Source: CAZQXD01 sp964597315 (GTDB lineage Bacteria; Pseudomonadota; Gammaproteobacteria; Competibacterales; Competibacteraceae). From it: a DNA stretch of 17,593 nt. The translations under genes and the position numbers were made by a program. Positions 6,841-15,386 of the stretch are shown here, piece after piece. The notes beneath the pieces were generated by a model. The model worked only from the letters and a program-made list of their open reading frames with translations, was not told the origin of the DNA and ran no database searches. How positions within the stretch are numbered: position 1 is the first letter of the stretch; the number at the start of each line of letters is the position of its first letter. The stretch is from the NCBI GenBank assembly GCA_964597315.1, contig CAZQXD010000080.1, forward strand, positions 1 to 17,593, written 5' to 3'.

Positions 6841-8022
6841 ATGCAGATGACCTTCGAGGCGGTTTCCGAAGCCCAGCCCGGCGAGCGTTGGCGGTCCCTG
6901 TTGCAACGCTTCTGGCCTGGATACCGTCACTGGTTTCTGGCCAAGGGTGGGGATCGCGGCCCCTCCTTGGACACCGCCGTGAACCGATTGCGGACCCATA
7001 TGCCAGAATTACTAGGCACTTATGAACGACTGGTGGAGCTGGCCGACGGCGACGAGCTGGCCGCCCGCTTTCTGGCCTGCTACCGCCCGCCCGCCTATCT
7101 GGTGGCTTGTTCCCAGGCGGTCTGGTCCCGGCCCGGGGAAACCCTGCTGGTGCGCAATTACGACCTGGACCCGAACATCAACGAAGGACTCATCCTGCAC
7201 AGCGCCTGGAATGGTCGCCAGGTGATCGCCGCCAGTGAGTGCCTGTGGGGCGCCTCGGACGGACTCAACGACAAGGGGCTGGCGGTATCTCTGACTTTCG
7301 GAGGACGCCGGGTGGTGGGGGACGGCTTCGGCATCCCCCTGATTATCCGCTATCTGCTGGAGGTTTGCGCTACAACCGCCGAGGCGGTGGAGTCCCTATG
7401 CCGGATTCCTTCCCATATGGCCTATAACGTCACCGTGCTGGACCGTAGCGGCGCTCACGCCACGGTGATGGTGGCTCCAGACCATCCGGCCCGCGTGACC
7501 CGCCGCAGCGTGGCCACCAATCATCAAGAACGTATCCACTGGCCGGAACAGGCCCGCTTTACCCAAACCTTGGAGCGGGAGCGGTTTCTACGTCAGCGGT
7601 TGGCCCATCCCCATACCACGGCCCGCTCCCTGGTGGCGGATTTTCTGCGCCCGCCCCTGTATAGTCATAATTTTCAGCAGGGCTTCGGCACCTTATTCAC
7701 GGCCGCCTACCGTCCCGACCGGGGCACGGTAACGTTTCACTGGCCCCACGCCACTTGGCGGCAAAGCCTGGGGAACTTCCAGGAGGGAATCCGGACTGTA
7801 CGGTTTGTGCATACGACAACCCAGCCCTCGCAGCAGCCACATACGCAGACCTGCGGGGACGTCGATCCAGACATCGCGTTCGGCCCGGTTCGGGCCGCCC
7901 TGGCCGGCGCGGGACAGCCGGAGCTTGCCCGCCGCCTGGAGGCATTTATCAGCGAAACCCGGCGCGGCGGACGGGTGCCCTGGGAACGATTTGGAGAAAT
8001 CTGGCGACCGGTTTCCCCCTAG
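6841..8022 (+). CDS. C45-family Ntn hydrolase / acyltransferase-like protein
   Basis: This 393-residue protein resembles the C45 (acyl-CoA:6-aminopenicillanate acyltransferase-like) branch of the N-terminal-nucleophile hydrolases, which self-cleave to expose a catalytic Cys and then hydrolyse or transfer amide-linked acyl groups. The likely nucleophile is Cys90 in A-C-S-Q-A-V-W, followed by the family L-V-R-N-Y-D strand and later by an S-D-G-L-N-D-K-G-L segment. Maturation would leave an N-terminal prosegment of about 89 residues. There is no signal peptide, so it acts in the cytoplasm. GAGGG lies eight nt before ATG 6841. It is followed 57 nt later by a nitrilase-superfamily gene in the same direction, suggesting a two-gene unit for amide chemistry. 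The substrate is unknown; penicillin acylation is not implied. Confidence 0.8.
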   Translation: MQMTFEAVSEAQPGERWRSLLQRFWPGYRHWFLAKGGDRGPSLDTAVNRLRTHMPELLGTYERLVELADGDELAARFLACYRPPAYLVACSQAVWSRPGETLLVRNYDLDPNINEGLILHSAWNGRQVIAASECLWGASDGLNDKGLAVSLTFGGRRVVGDGFGIPLIIRYLLEVCATTAEAVESLCRIPSHMAYNVTVLDRSGAHATVMVAPDHPARVTRRSVATNHQERIHWPEQARFTQTLERERFLRQRLAHPHTTARSLVADFLRPPLYSHNFQQGFGTLFTAAYRPDRGTVTFHWPHATWRQSLGNFQEGIRTVRFVHTTTQPSQQPHTQTCGDVDPDIAFGPVRAALAGAGQPELARRLEAFISETRRGGRVPWERFGEIWRPVSP

Positions 8023-8079
8023 GATTCCCGGTCCGATATTAATTTCGGTGTCCCCGAACGCCTATTGAGGAATAGCATC

Positions 8080-9015
8080 ATGACCCCTTTCGCCATCGCC
8101 GGCATCCAGATGCCGATCACTACCTCCAACAACATTCCAGCCATGGAGCATCGCCTGGACTTACTGATGCACCTCTATCCCTGGGTGCAAATGGCCATGT
8201 TCAGCGAACTGGCCCCCCACGGGCCGCTGCTGCACCACGCCCAGAGGTTGCCCGGCCCTAGCGAGGAAGCCTTCCAGGAGATGGCTGCACGGCACCGTAT
8301 CTGGCTGCTGCCGGGTTCCATGTTTGAACACCATGACGGGGTGATATTTAACACCGCCTCAGTCATCAATCCGAACGGTGAAGTGGTGGGCCGCTACCGC
8401 AAGTTGTTCCCCTTTCAGCCCTATGAGCAGGGGGTCACTCCCGGGGAGGGTTTCCTGGTCTTCGACGTACCGGAGGTGGGCCGCTTCGGCGTGTCCATCT
8501 GCTACGACATCTGGTTTCCCGAGACCTCCCGGACCTTGACCGCCATGGGCGCGGAAGTGCTGCTGCACCCGGTACTGACCCACACCATCGACCGAGACGC
8601 GGACCTGAACATCGCCTACGCGACGGCTTCCATGTTCCAGTGCTATGTGTTTGACATCAACGGCCTGGCGGCGGGAGGCAACGGTCACTCGGCGGTCATC
8701 GACCCGTCCGGGCGCACCCTGCACCGGGGCGATGGCCACGAGCAGATTATCCCTATCGAGATTGATCTGGATCAGGTCCGCCGACAGCGGGAACTGGGCA
8801 TGCGCACCCTGGGCCAGCCCCTAAAGAGCTTCCGGGACCGGCGAGTGAACTTCGACGTTTACGACCAAGCCAACTGGGATAACGGCTATTTGCAATCCCT
8901 AGGACCGCTGGTCAAGCCTAGCCGCCTGCATACGCCCACGCCGGCAGGGGCGACGGATGCTGTGACCACGGAAGAGGATTTGAATCCGCTTCCGCCCCAG
9001 AGCGGATTGATCTAA
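8080..9015 (+). CDS. Carbon-nitrogen hydrolase (nitrilase superfamily)
   Basis: This 311-residue cytoplasmic enzyme has the complete nitrilase-superfamily triad: Glu43 in F-S-E-L, Lys108 in G-R-Y-R-K-L, and nucleophile Cys141 in V-S-I-C-Y-D-I-W-F-P-E. The C-Y-D-x-x-F-P-E context favours amidase or carbamoylase chemistry over true nitrile hydrolysis. The start at ATG 8080 follows GAGG by nine nt; an earlier in-frame TTG at 8065 lacks such a site. The last 40 or so residues are a Pro/Thr-rich tail beyond the catalytic fold. The gene is 57 nt downstream of the C45 hydrolase gene. Proximity to ureide catabolism genes makes an N-carbamoyl or amide substrate conceivable, but the substrate cannot be read from sequence. 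Confidence 0.88.
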   Translation: MTPFAIAGIQMPITTSNNIPAMEHRLDLLMHLYPWVQMAMFSELAPHGPLLHHAQRLPGPSEEAFQEMAARHRIWLLPGSMFEHHDGVIFNTASVINPNGEVVGRYRKLFPFQPYEQGVTPGEGFLVFDVPEVGRFGVSICYDIWFPETSRTLTAMGAEVLLHPVLTHTIDRDADLNIAYATASMFQCYVFDINGLAAGGNGHSAVIDPSGRTLHRGDGHEQIIPIEIDLDQVRRQRELGMRTLGQPLKSFRDRRVNFDVYDQANWDNGYLQSLGPLVKPSRLHTPTPAGATDAVTTEEDLNPLPPQSGLI

Positions 9016-9031
9016 AGGTCTGGAGATGTGA

Positions 9032-9060
9032 CAGGCGGGTCAAGCCCGACGACCCGCCTG
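9032..9060. terminator. Perfect 10-bp hairpin between convergent genes
   Basis: CAGGCGGGTC (9032-9041) pairs with GACCCGCCTG (9051-9060) around a 9-nt loop, 17 nt after the nitrilase-like stop codon. It lies between convergent genes, so it probably ends transcription from at least one side, although no U-tract is present. Confidence 0.6.
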
Positions 9061-9080
9061 CCGGGGACTGTATAGCCAAA

Positions 9081-9114
9081 GGCGGGTTACGTTCGCTACG
9101 CGCTCGAACCCGCC
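9081..9114. terminator. Second hairpin, REP-like, between convergent genes
   Basis: GGCGGGTT (9081-9088) pairs with AACCCGCC (9107-9114), eight nt before the stop codon of the ATP-grasp gene (minus strand). The arms nearly repeat those of the hairpin at 9032-9060, so the two may be copies of one dispersed extragenic palindrome that also serves as a bidirectional terminator. Confidence 0.5.
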
Positions 9115-9122
9115 CTCGAAGG

Positions 9123-10577
9123 TCAAAAGAACTTGGACACGGACCACTCCGGCGGCGTCACCGGCTGCTCGGGGGGCGGCGGAGTGCCCTGGAACTGGGC
9201 GTTGATAGCGGCGGCCCAACGCTTGGCCCGTTCGGTGAGCTGGCGGTCGTCGGTTTGCATCCGTCCCCGGGCGATCAGAATGCCCAGATCGGCGCCGTGA
9301 TAGCGGTACTCCCCGGCCCCATAGACCCGCAGATAAAACGCCTCGTTCTCATCACCCACCGTGTGCCAGTCCAGGGTGCGGCGCACGAAATGGATACTGC
9401 CGTCATCGTTCAGGCGATACACGCCGGATGCCGGAGCCTGGGTGATCAGCTCCACCTTGTCCTCGGTCTGCTTGAGGATCAACTGGCTCCAGTTGTCAAA
9501 GTCCATCCACCGAGACTGGATGCGCTCCAGATCGATGTCGTAGTCCACGTCCATGAACTCCAGCAGGTGAAACAGCATCAGGGGGACGCCGCCGTACTTG
9601 GAGGTGATCAGGTTGGTGGGGGGGCTGGCGCCGCTGATGCGGGGGTTGAGTTCACCCAGATAGACATCCCCGGTGTCGGTGTCGATCAGGTAATCCACGC
9701 ATAAGGTGCCCCGGTAGCCCTCCTGATACAGCCGCTCGCCCAGGGCCTTGACCATGGACTGAACCCGGCTGCGGACGCTCTCGGAGAGGATGGTGGTGGA
9801 GATATCATTGCCGCACCAGCCACCCTTGTAGGGGGTCAGTTCCGAAAACCCGGTGATGTCGGTCATCACCGGCCCCACCAGGGTGCCGTGGCGGGTGGCC
9901 ACCGCCTCCACTGTACCGGGTAGGTGATTGACGTACTTCATCACCTTCAGTTGCTGGTCGGCCATTTTCTTGGCGTTCTTGTCCCAATCCTCCCGGCTGC
10001 GGATAAAGAACGTGGTGCGCCCGGAGTCTCCGTAGGGGGTTTGCACCACCAGGTTGTCGCCGAGATTGGCCGAGGCGGCGAGTTTCTGCAATTCCTCATA
10101 GTTGGTGGCCGTGCCCAGCACATTGGGCACGCTGGCCACTCCCGCTTCATTACCCAATTGGGTGGTGACGATCTTGGAGTCCAGCCGACTACGCAGGGCC
10201 GCCGATGGCAGGGCGATTTCCAGGCCCAGGTCACGGGCCAGTTCCTCGGTCTCCTCGTCGAACATCACCAACATCAACTTGCCTTTGCCACCCCGGCGCC
10301 GCACCAGATCCGCGACGTCTTTGTGGCCCAGCAAGTAGTTGTTGACGTCCTCGATGGAGCGGAACTCCGGGGGACCGGCAATGCTGGGAATGAACACCCG
10401 GGGATGATAGCCGTCGAAGGAGTCGAAGTAGTTGATGTACTCGAAGTTACTCACCCACTGGTCCAGCCCTAGGATGTTGTAGGCCGTGGGTGAGAGAAAA
10501 TAGATTGGCGTTTCGTTCTTACGAAAATACGTATAGATCTCGGCCAAACCGTTTAGCCGGGTGCGGTGTTGCGCCAT
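9123..10577 (-). CDS. ATP-grasp domain protein, carboxylate-amine ligase-like
   Basis: This 484-residue cytoplasmic protein has an ATP-grasp fold of the biotin-carboxylase/peptide-ligase superfamily, which activates a carboxylate as acyl phosphate for attack by an amine or thiol. The flexible phosphate loop is P-Y-G-D-S-G-R-T-T, and the Mg2+ ligands are Asp295 (C-V-D-Y), Glu309 and Asn311 in L-G-E-L-N-P-R-I-S-G. The N-terminal 150 residues form a pre-ATP-grasp domain and about 130 residues follow the core. No biotinyl or carboxyltransferase partner is present, so a role in fatty-acid carboxylation is unlikely. A GAGGGG ribosome-binding site precedes ATG 10577. It converges on the C45/nitrilase pair and is divergent from the esterase gene. 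An amide-forming ligase is the best guess; the substrate is unknown. Confidence 0.82.
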   Translation of the reverse strand: MAQHRTRLNGLAEIYTYFRKNETPIYFLSPTAYNILGLDQWVSNFEYINYFDSFDGYHPRVFIPSIAGPPEFRSIEDVNNYLLGHKDVADLVRRRGGKGKLMLVMFDEETEELARDLGLEIALPSAALRSRLDSKIVTTQLGNEAGVASVPNVLGTATNYEELQKLAASANLGDNLVVQTPYGDSGRTTFFIRSREDWDKNAKKMADQQLKVMKYVNHLPGTVEAVATRHGTLVGPVMTDITGFSELTPYKGGWCGNDISTTILSESVRSRVQSMVKALGERLYQEGYRGTLCVDYLIDTDTGDVYLGELNPRISGASPPTNLITSKYGGVPLMLFHLLEFMDVDYDIDLERIQSRWMDFDNWSQLILKQTEDKVELITQAPASGVYRLNDDGSIHFVRRTLDWHTVGDENEAFYLRVYGAGEYRYHGADLGILIARGRMQTDDRQLTERAKRWAAAINAQFQGTPPPPEQPVTPPEWSVSKFF

Positions 10578-10938
10578 GGGTGCCCCCTCGCTGCCTTTTC
10601 GAATGATTTAATTGGCTTTCCCGAACAGGGCGCGATCCGGTCCGGTCGATGCCGATAGGGATGCCGAGAACCAGTCCGCGCTGCTCAGAATAGATTCTAA
10701 TAGCTATAGTCGAAAAAATAGAAAATTGAATAAAATTGTGAAATTGCCGTATTTACGTTTAATTATTTGCACACCCAAGCTTGATGTCCCGCTCCCCAGA
10801 TCCGTGGCCCAAAGCCTCCAGGACTGTGAATATGACCCACCGCCTTGCGAAATAATCCCTATACCCTAAGCTACGGGGCGACTACAAAGTAAGCCCGCCC
10901 CCTCCTTTCTTTCTAGCCATCAATTAGGAGTTTGTCCC
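10578..10938. other. Divergent intergenic region with an AT-rich patch
   Basis: This 361-bp gap separates the divergent ATP-grasp and esterase genes. Positions about 10687-10770 are strikingly AT-rich against the GC-rich surroundings and probably hold both promoters. A TAGAAT -10-like hexamer is readable on the minus strand (10699-10694), and TTGAAT (10726-10731) on the plus strand, but neither has a good partner hexamer. TTAGGAG (10924-10930) is the ribosome-binding site of the esterase. No gene is supported here. Confidence 0.6.
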
Positions 10939-12663
10939 ATGCAATGCCGCCTCCCCGGTCTGTCGGTGCTCGCCTGGCTGCTGTTGTTGGTGTTTTCGTC
11001 TACCCTCGCGGGTGAGGACGTCAATCACAGGTTTACGGCCAAGCCTTACCCAGGCTCCAAGGACCGGGACTATATGGTCCATCTGCCCACGGGCTACGAC
11101 GCCAACCAACCCCTGCCCCTGGTCATGGTGCTACACGGCTGCAAGCAAACCCACCACACCATCAAGAACGAATCCGGCTTCGACGCCCTGGCCGATACCG
11201 AGGGATTTATCGTGGTTTATCCCTTTATCACCCGCTATGACGGCCTGCGCAACGAGAACTGCTGGGGTTTCTGGTTCGAGCAGGAGATTCATGCCGGGGC
11301 CGGAGAGGTAGAGGACTTAGCGGGTATCATCGACGAGGTGGCCGCAAACTATGCCGTGGACCCTAACCGTATCCATGTTACCGGCCTGTCCTCTGGGGGG
11401 GCCATGGCGGTGGTGACGATGGTGGCCCACTCCGAGCGCATCGCCTCGGGAGCCGAGACCGCTGGCCTGGCCTATGGGGAAACCGCCGCATCGGTGCCCC
11501 GGTCTTGTACCTTTCCGGGGGTGCTGAAATCCCCCGCCGAGAGCGCCGCCGCCATGGACGCGGAAATGGGCGCCGGTAAGCGCCGGGCGCCCCTGTTCAT
11601 CGTACACTCCGAAAACGATTGTACGGTCAATATCCAGGCGGCCCGAAATCTGCGGGACAGTTGGGGACTCGCTTTCGGCTTGGATACCGCAAGCCCCTTG
11701 ACCACCAGTAGCGGCGTCACCCGAGGCACCCCCTGGACCCGCAACGGCTACGGCAGCGATGGAGAGGTGGTGCTGGAGACATTATTTCTACAGGGCCTGG
11801 ATCACGGCTGGTATGGGAACGGCGACGGCGACTATGCGTTCTCCAACGCTCCCGATAGCGCCCGCCTGATGTGGGAATTCTTCCAAGCTCATCCCCTCAA
11901 CGGCAACGCTTCGCCCACGGTGACCTTGGCTGCGGCCTTTGTGGAGAACGACGATTGCATCACCGTCACCGGCACCGCCACCGACCCCGATGGGGAGGTG
12001 AGCGCCGTGACCGTGGCCCTGGAAGGGGTCTATCCCCAGCCCCCGGCGGCGGCGACCCTGACGGCGGGAAGCTATCACCAAAGCACCTGCGATCTGCCCC
12101 AAAACGCCTGGTATACCCCCCGAGTCCGCGCCACCGACGACGTCGGCGCCAGCGCCGAGTTGCTGGGCGAGCCATTGGCGGTGGGCCAGCCCCCCGCCAA
12201 CCAACCCCCCGTCCTGAGCCTGGAAGCGCCCGTCGTCGCCGGGGACTGCGTGTCCCTGGCTGGCGCCGCCACGGACGACAGCGCCGTGACGGCCGTGGAG
12301 GCCCGGATTGGCGACGGCCCTTGGAACCCGGCAACCCTGGCGGGTGAGGACTGGAGTTACCAGGTCTGTGGCCTGACCGCCGGCAGTTATGCCACCGCCG
12401 CCCGAGCCAGTGATGGCGACGGCGCCGTCACCACCGTGACCGGAGCCACGGCCGTGGTCAGCGTCCGCTATCAGGATAAGGTCGATGCCCACATAACGGG
12501 GCATCTGCTGGCCCAGCGGCTGGGTTTGTATCCCAATGGCTTTGGGGCCGCCGACCGTTCCTACCTGGAGTTGTACTACACCCATGGCGTATCGGGGGTG
12601 TTTCCCTTATATCTGGCTCAAGGCCGCTGGTATGCGGACCCGGCCAATATTCCCCTACCCTGA
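10939..12663 (+). CDS. Secreted PHB-depolymerase-family esterase with C-terminal modules
   Basis: This 574-residue secreted protein begins with a signal peptide (1-24, cleavage near TLA) and an alpha/beta-hydrolase domain of the extracellular polyhydroxyalkanoate depolymerase/feruloyl esterase type. Oxyanion motif V-L-H-G-C, lipase box G149-L-S151-S-G153, Asp227 (E-N-D-C) and His289 (L-D-H-G) give a complete Ser-Asp-His triad. From about residue 325 come two Ig/fibronectin-like segments (T-V-T-L and N-Q-P-P-V-L-S-L openings). A final 60-residue module rich in Tyr and Gly, with H-x-x-G-H at its start, may bind polymer. Ribosome-binding site TTAGGAG lies eight nt before ATG. Substrate could be extracellular PHB or another polyester or ester-decorated polysaccharide. 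It appears to be a single-gene unit convergent with the allantoin operon. Confidence 0.87.
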   Translation: MQCRLPGLSVLAWLLLLVFSSTLAGEDVNHRFTAKPYPGSKDRDYMVHLPTGYDANQPLPLVMVLHGCKQTHHTIKNESGFDALADTEGFIVVYPFITRYDGLRNENCWGFWFEQEIHAGAGEVEDLAGIIDEVAANYAVDPNRIHVTGLSSGGAMAVVTMVAHSERIASGAETAGLAYGETAASVPRSCTFPGVLKSPAESAAAMDAEMGAGKRRAPLFIVHSENDCTVNIQAARNLRDSWGLAFGLDTASPLTTSSGVTRGTPWTRNGYGSDGEVVLETLFLQGLDHGWYGNGDGDYAFSNAPDSARLMWEFFQAHPLNGNASPTVTLAAAFVENDDCITVTGTATDPDGEVSAVTVALEGVYPQPPAAATLTAGSYHQSTCDLPQNAWYTPRVRATDDVGASAELLGEPLAVGQPPANQPPVLSLEAPVVAGDCVSLAGAATDDSAVTAVEARIGDGPWNPATLAGEDWSYQVCGLTAGSYATAARASDGDGAVTTVTGATAVVSVRYQDKVDAHITGHLLAQRLGLYPNGFGAADRSYLELYYTHGVSGVFPLYLAQGRWYADPANIPLP

Positions 12664-12811
12664 ATTCGGTTGAATGGGGCTGCCCGGCGGGTAGCTCCGT
12701 GCTGTAGCACTTGTTCGTGGACCCAGGGACGGCGCTCTATCCAGTGAGCCAGTCAGGACAGCATGATGGAGTCTCCCAATAGCCGTTGCTCTAAAGTCCA
12801 GTGTAAGCCGT

Positions 12812-12843
12812 CATCCCGGCCAGGGTCGATCCGGGGCGGGATG
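12812..12843. terminator. Hairpin between the esterase and allA
   Basis: CATCCCG (12812-12818) pairs with CGGGATG (12837-12843) around an 18-nt interior that can pair further. It lies in the 236-bp gap (12664-12899) between convergent genes, where a bidirectional terminator is expected. There is no T-run. Nothing else in that gap is assignable. Confidence 0.4.
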
Positions 12844-12899
12844 CTCAAGCCGGGGTTCGTCCTCCCGAGGGTTGAGATGGTTACTCACAGGTGATGCCA

Positions 12900-13403
12900 C
12901 TAAAGGCTAAGGACAAACCCGTTTTGGAAGTAAAACTCGTCGCAGTTGTTCCCAGGGCCGCCCCGGTCCACGATCAAGAAATACTGGTCTTTTTCCAGGG
13001 CAATCAGCGGCATATGCCAGACGGCCCGATGATAATTGATGCCTTGGCGGCCATTGGCGACAAACGCCCGAATCTGCTCCGGGTCCGGGGTCTCCTCGGC
13101 GGGGGCCACCACCACCAGCATGGGCGTGGCGTCCAGGGGGATGAAGGCCTGGCTGCCCAGGGGGTGACGCTCCATCAACCGGAACCGAAACGGCAGCGCC
13201 GTGGGCTGGTTGCAGCGGGCGATGCTGATCAGGGTCCTAGCCTCCTCATCCGGTCCTAGGTCCACCCGAGCCAGATCGTGGAAGCGTTCGATGGTCCCGG
13301 CGTTGATGGAAAAGTGACGGGCGCCTTCGGTCTCGATCACATCCCCGAAGGGGGCGAACGCTTCCCGGGTCAGGGGCGCGGCCTTAAGGACTCGCCCGGC
13401 CAT
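12900..13403 (-). CDS. allA: Ureidoglycolate lyase
   Basis: This 167-residue protein, the usual family length, is a ureidoglycolate lyase (AllA family), which splits ureidoglycolate into glyoxylate and urea, the last step of this allantoin route. The conserved core is visible: N-Y-H-R-A-V-W-H-M-P-L followed by F-L-I-V-D-R-G-G and N-N-C-D-E. The second His of the WHH motif known from the E. coli enzyme is Met here, which may be a lineage variant. The start ATG 13403 lies four nt after the allantoicase stop, with GAGGG inside the end of that gene, so the two are translationally linked. It is the last gene of the mbtH-puuE-alc-allA unit. Confidence 0.93.
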   Translation of the reverse strand: MAGRVLKAAPLTREAFAPFGDVIETEGARHFSINAGTIERFHDLARVDLGPDEEARTLISIARCNQPTALPFRFRLMERHPLGSQAFIPLDATPMLVVVAPAEETPDPEQIRAFVANGRQGINYHRAVWHMPLIALEKDQYFLIVDRGGPGNNCDEFYFQNGFVLSL

Positions 13404-13407
13404 GGTC

Positions 13408-14397
13408 TCAGCCCTCGCGCACGATATGCCCGAACAGCCGCAACCGGCTCACTCCGCCATCGGGGTAGATGTTCAGCTTCACATGGGTAATCGGTCCCAA
13501 ATCGTTGAGGCTCTCGAAACGGTGCTGCTTATCCATCTCCAGTTTCTGGGTGGGCAGCAGCTCCTTCCAGAACAGGGAACGGGTGATGAGGGATTGCTCG
13601 CCGCCCTCCCGGATATAGGCCGCCTCCAAGGAGCAGCGGTCCGGGTAATTGCCCTTGAAATGAGCGGTGTCCACCTCCACCCGCTTGACCAGGCCCGGAT
13701 GGCCTAGGGCCACAATCACCCAATCATGGCCCGGCTCCCGGCGGCGGCGAGTCTCCCAGCCATCCCCCATGTTCACCCCCCGGCCCGGAGCCAGCAGGTT
13801 ATCGGGGGAGCCGAAGTGGCGGTCGTTGCAGGCGATGATCCGGCCGCCATTGACCAGGGCGATCAAGTCGAGTAGCTCGACCGGGTCTTGGGACGCCCAG
13901 TGACGCCACGGCTCCCCATGGACCCGCAGCCGGGCCACGCCGCCGTCGGGGTAGATATTGAGGCGTAGATGGGTCCAGGGCCGCTCATCATGCACCGGGA
14001 TCAAGTGATGGGCATCACCCTTGAGAGGGGTGGAAGGAACAATCTCCTCCCAGGAACTGGACGGATCGGGGACGCTTTCGCTGTAACAGGCGTCAATGGA
14101 GGCCACCGGGGGGAAGTTGCCGGTGAAATGGGAGGTGTCGATATCCACCCCCTTGACCACCCCCGCCACCCCCAACTTGATGATGCAATACTCGTAGCCC
14201 TCGTCCCGCCGGCGACGGGTCTCCCAGCCATCCATCCATTTACCGTGGTGGTCGAACTTGCCGGGGATAAACACCGCCGGTTCGGGATTGAGCAACCGGT
14301 CCTTGCTGGCGAAGAACTCATCGGTGGCGAAAATCGCCTCGGCGCCCAGGCGGGGCTGGGCCAGGTTGATGTAGCGTTCCGTGAAACGGGTATCCAT
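13408..14397 (-). CDS. alc: Allantoicase
   Basis: This 329-residue enzyme hydrolyses allantoate to ureidoglycolate and urea. It shows the internal duplication typical of allantoicases: D-G-W-E-T-R-R-R-R occurs at residues 56-64 and again at 212-220, and L-N-I-Y-P-D-G-G at 146-153 and 308-315. Each repeat forms one jelly-roll half. Length and motif order match intact family members. GAGGA lies eight nt before ATG 14397. It begins 24 nt after the puuE stop and ends four nt before allA, so the three genes are almost certainly one transcript. A cytoplasmic location is expected since there is no signal peptide. Confidence 0.96.
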   Translation of the reverse strand: MDTRFTERYINLAQPRLGAEAIFATDEFFASKDRLLNPEPAVFIPGKFDHHGKWMDGWETRRRRDEGYEYCIIKLGVAGVVKGVDIDTSHFTGNFPPVASIDACYSESVPDPSSSWEEIVPSTPLKGDAHHLIPVHDERPWTHLRLNIYPDGGVARLRVHGEPWRHWASQDPVELLDLIALVNGGRIIACNDRHFGSPDNLLAPGRGVNMGDGWETRRRREPGHDWVIVALGHPGLVKRVEVDTAHFKGNYPDRCSLEAAYIREGGEQSLITRSLFWKELLPTQKLEMDKQHRFESLNDLGPITHVKLNIYPDGGVSRLRLFGHIVREG

Positions 14398-14421
14398 GCT
14401 GGAATTCCTCTTCAGGGGGAC

Positions 14422-15354
14422 TCAACCGTTCCGGTAGGGGTGGCGCTCCAGCCAGTGGCGGGCGATGTCGATGCGCCGGGCCAGCCATACCCGCTCATGG
14501 CCCTGGATATAGTCCAGAAACCGGGCCAAGGCCCCAGTCCGCCCAGGTCGGCCCGCCAGCCGACAATGCAGGCCCACGGAGAGCATCTTGGGAGCGGTCT
14601 CCCCCTCGGCGTACAGGGTGTCGAAAGCGTCTTTGAGATAGGCGTAAAACTGGTCCCCGGAGTTGAACCCCTGGGCGGTGGCGAAACGCATATCGTTGCT
14701 ATCCAAGGTATAGGGCACGATCAATTGGGGTCGACCGTGTTGGGCATCGTAATAGGGCAGGTCATCGGCGTAGGAATCGGCATCGTAGACAAAGCCGCCC
14801 TCCTCCACCACCAGTTTGCGGGTATTGGGGCTGGTGCGGCCTAGATACCAGCCTAGGGGGCGGCTGCCAGTCACTTGGGTGTGGATGTGGATGGCCTTGC
14901 CCAGATGCTCCCGCTCCAGCGCCTCGGGCACGGACTGATAATTGATCCAACGGTAGCCATGGGAGGCGATTTCCCAACCGGCCTTGAGCATGGCCTCCAC
15001 CGCCTGGGGGTTGCGCTCCAAGGCCATGGCCACCCCGTAGACGGTGACCGGAATCCGCCGCTGGGTGAACAGCCGGTGCAGCCGCCAGAACCCGGCCCGG
15101 GAACCGTATTCGTAGAGGGACTCCATGCTCATATGGCGAGCGCCCTCAACCGCCTGGGCGCCGATGATTTCCGAGAGAAACGTTTCGGAAGCGGGGTCCC
15201 CGTGGAGTACGCAGTTCTCGCCCCCCTCCTCGTAGTTGATGACGAACTGCACCGCCACCCGCGCCCGTTCCGGCCACTGGGCGTGGGGCGGGTTGGCGCC
15301 GTAACCGATCAGGTCCCGGGGGTAGGGCGCGGTGGTGGAGGGGGTATCGACCAA
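14422..15354 (-). CDS. puuE: Allantoinase, PuuE (polysaccharide-deacetylase fold)
   Basis: This 310-residue protein opens allantoin to allantoate. It is the cofactor-independent, deacetylase-fold PuuE enzyme, unrelated to the metal-dependent amidohydrolase AllB. Signature segments are Y-P-R-D-L-I-G-Y-G at the N-terminus, N-Y-E-E-G-G-E, M-S-M-E-S-L-Y-E-Y-G-S-R-A-G, E-I-A-S-H-G-Y-R-W, and G-W-Y-L-G-R-T-S-P-N-T-R. It lacks a fused OHCU-decarboxylase domain. The start must be TTG 15354: an in-frame TAG lies two codons upstream, and the first ATG further in would delete family-conserved sequence. No strong ribosome-binding site is visible, so translation may couple to mbtH, which ends 32 nt upstream. 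Confidence 0.95.
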   Translation of the reverse strand: MVDTPSTTAPYPRDLIGYGANPPHAQWPERARVAVQFVINYEEGGENCVLHGDPASETFLSEIIGAQAVEGARHMSMESLYEYGSRAGFWRLHRLFTQRRIPVTVYGVAMALERNPQAVEAMLKAGWEIASHGYRWINYQSVPEALEREHLGKAIHIHTQVTGSRPLGWYLGRTSPNTRKLVVEEGGFVYDADSYADDLPYYDAQHGRPQLIVPYTLDSNDMRFATAQGFNSGDQFYAYLKDAFDTLYAEGETAPKMLSVGLHCRLAGRPGRTGALARFLDYIQGHERVWLARRIDIARHWLERHPYRNG

Positions 15355-15386
15355 AACCTAGGCGCAGGACAACCCAAAATCCGCCC

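Noticed and set aside
9123..10577. Biotin carboxylase subunit of acetyl-CoA carboxylase
   Set aside because: Only the ATP-grasp core is shared; there is no biotin carrier or carboxyltransferase gene nearby and the flanking domains differ.
10612..10869. 85-residue plus-strand reading frame in the divergent gap
   Set aside because: It uses a TTG start, crosses the AT-rich promoter patch, changes composition midway and has no recognisable domain.
11788..12585. Long Gly-rich minus-strand reading frame inside the esterase gene
   Set aside because: It is low-complexity (Gly/His/Ala) and antisense to a clear catalytic protein; typical of GC-skewed codon shadows.
13969..14844. 291-residue plus-strand reading frame over alc and puuE
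   Set aside because: It is antisense to two strongly conserved enzymes and has no domain of its own.
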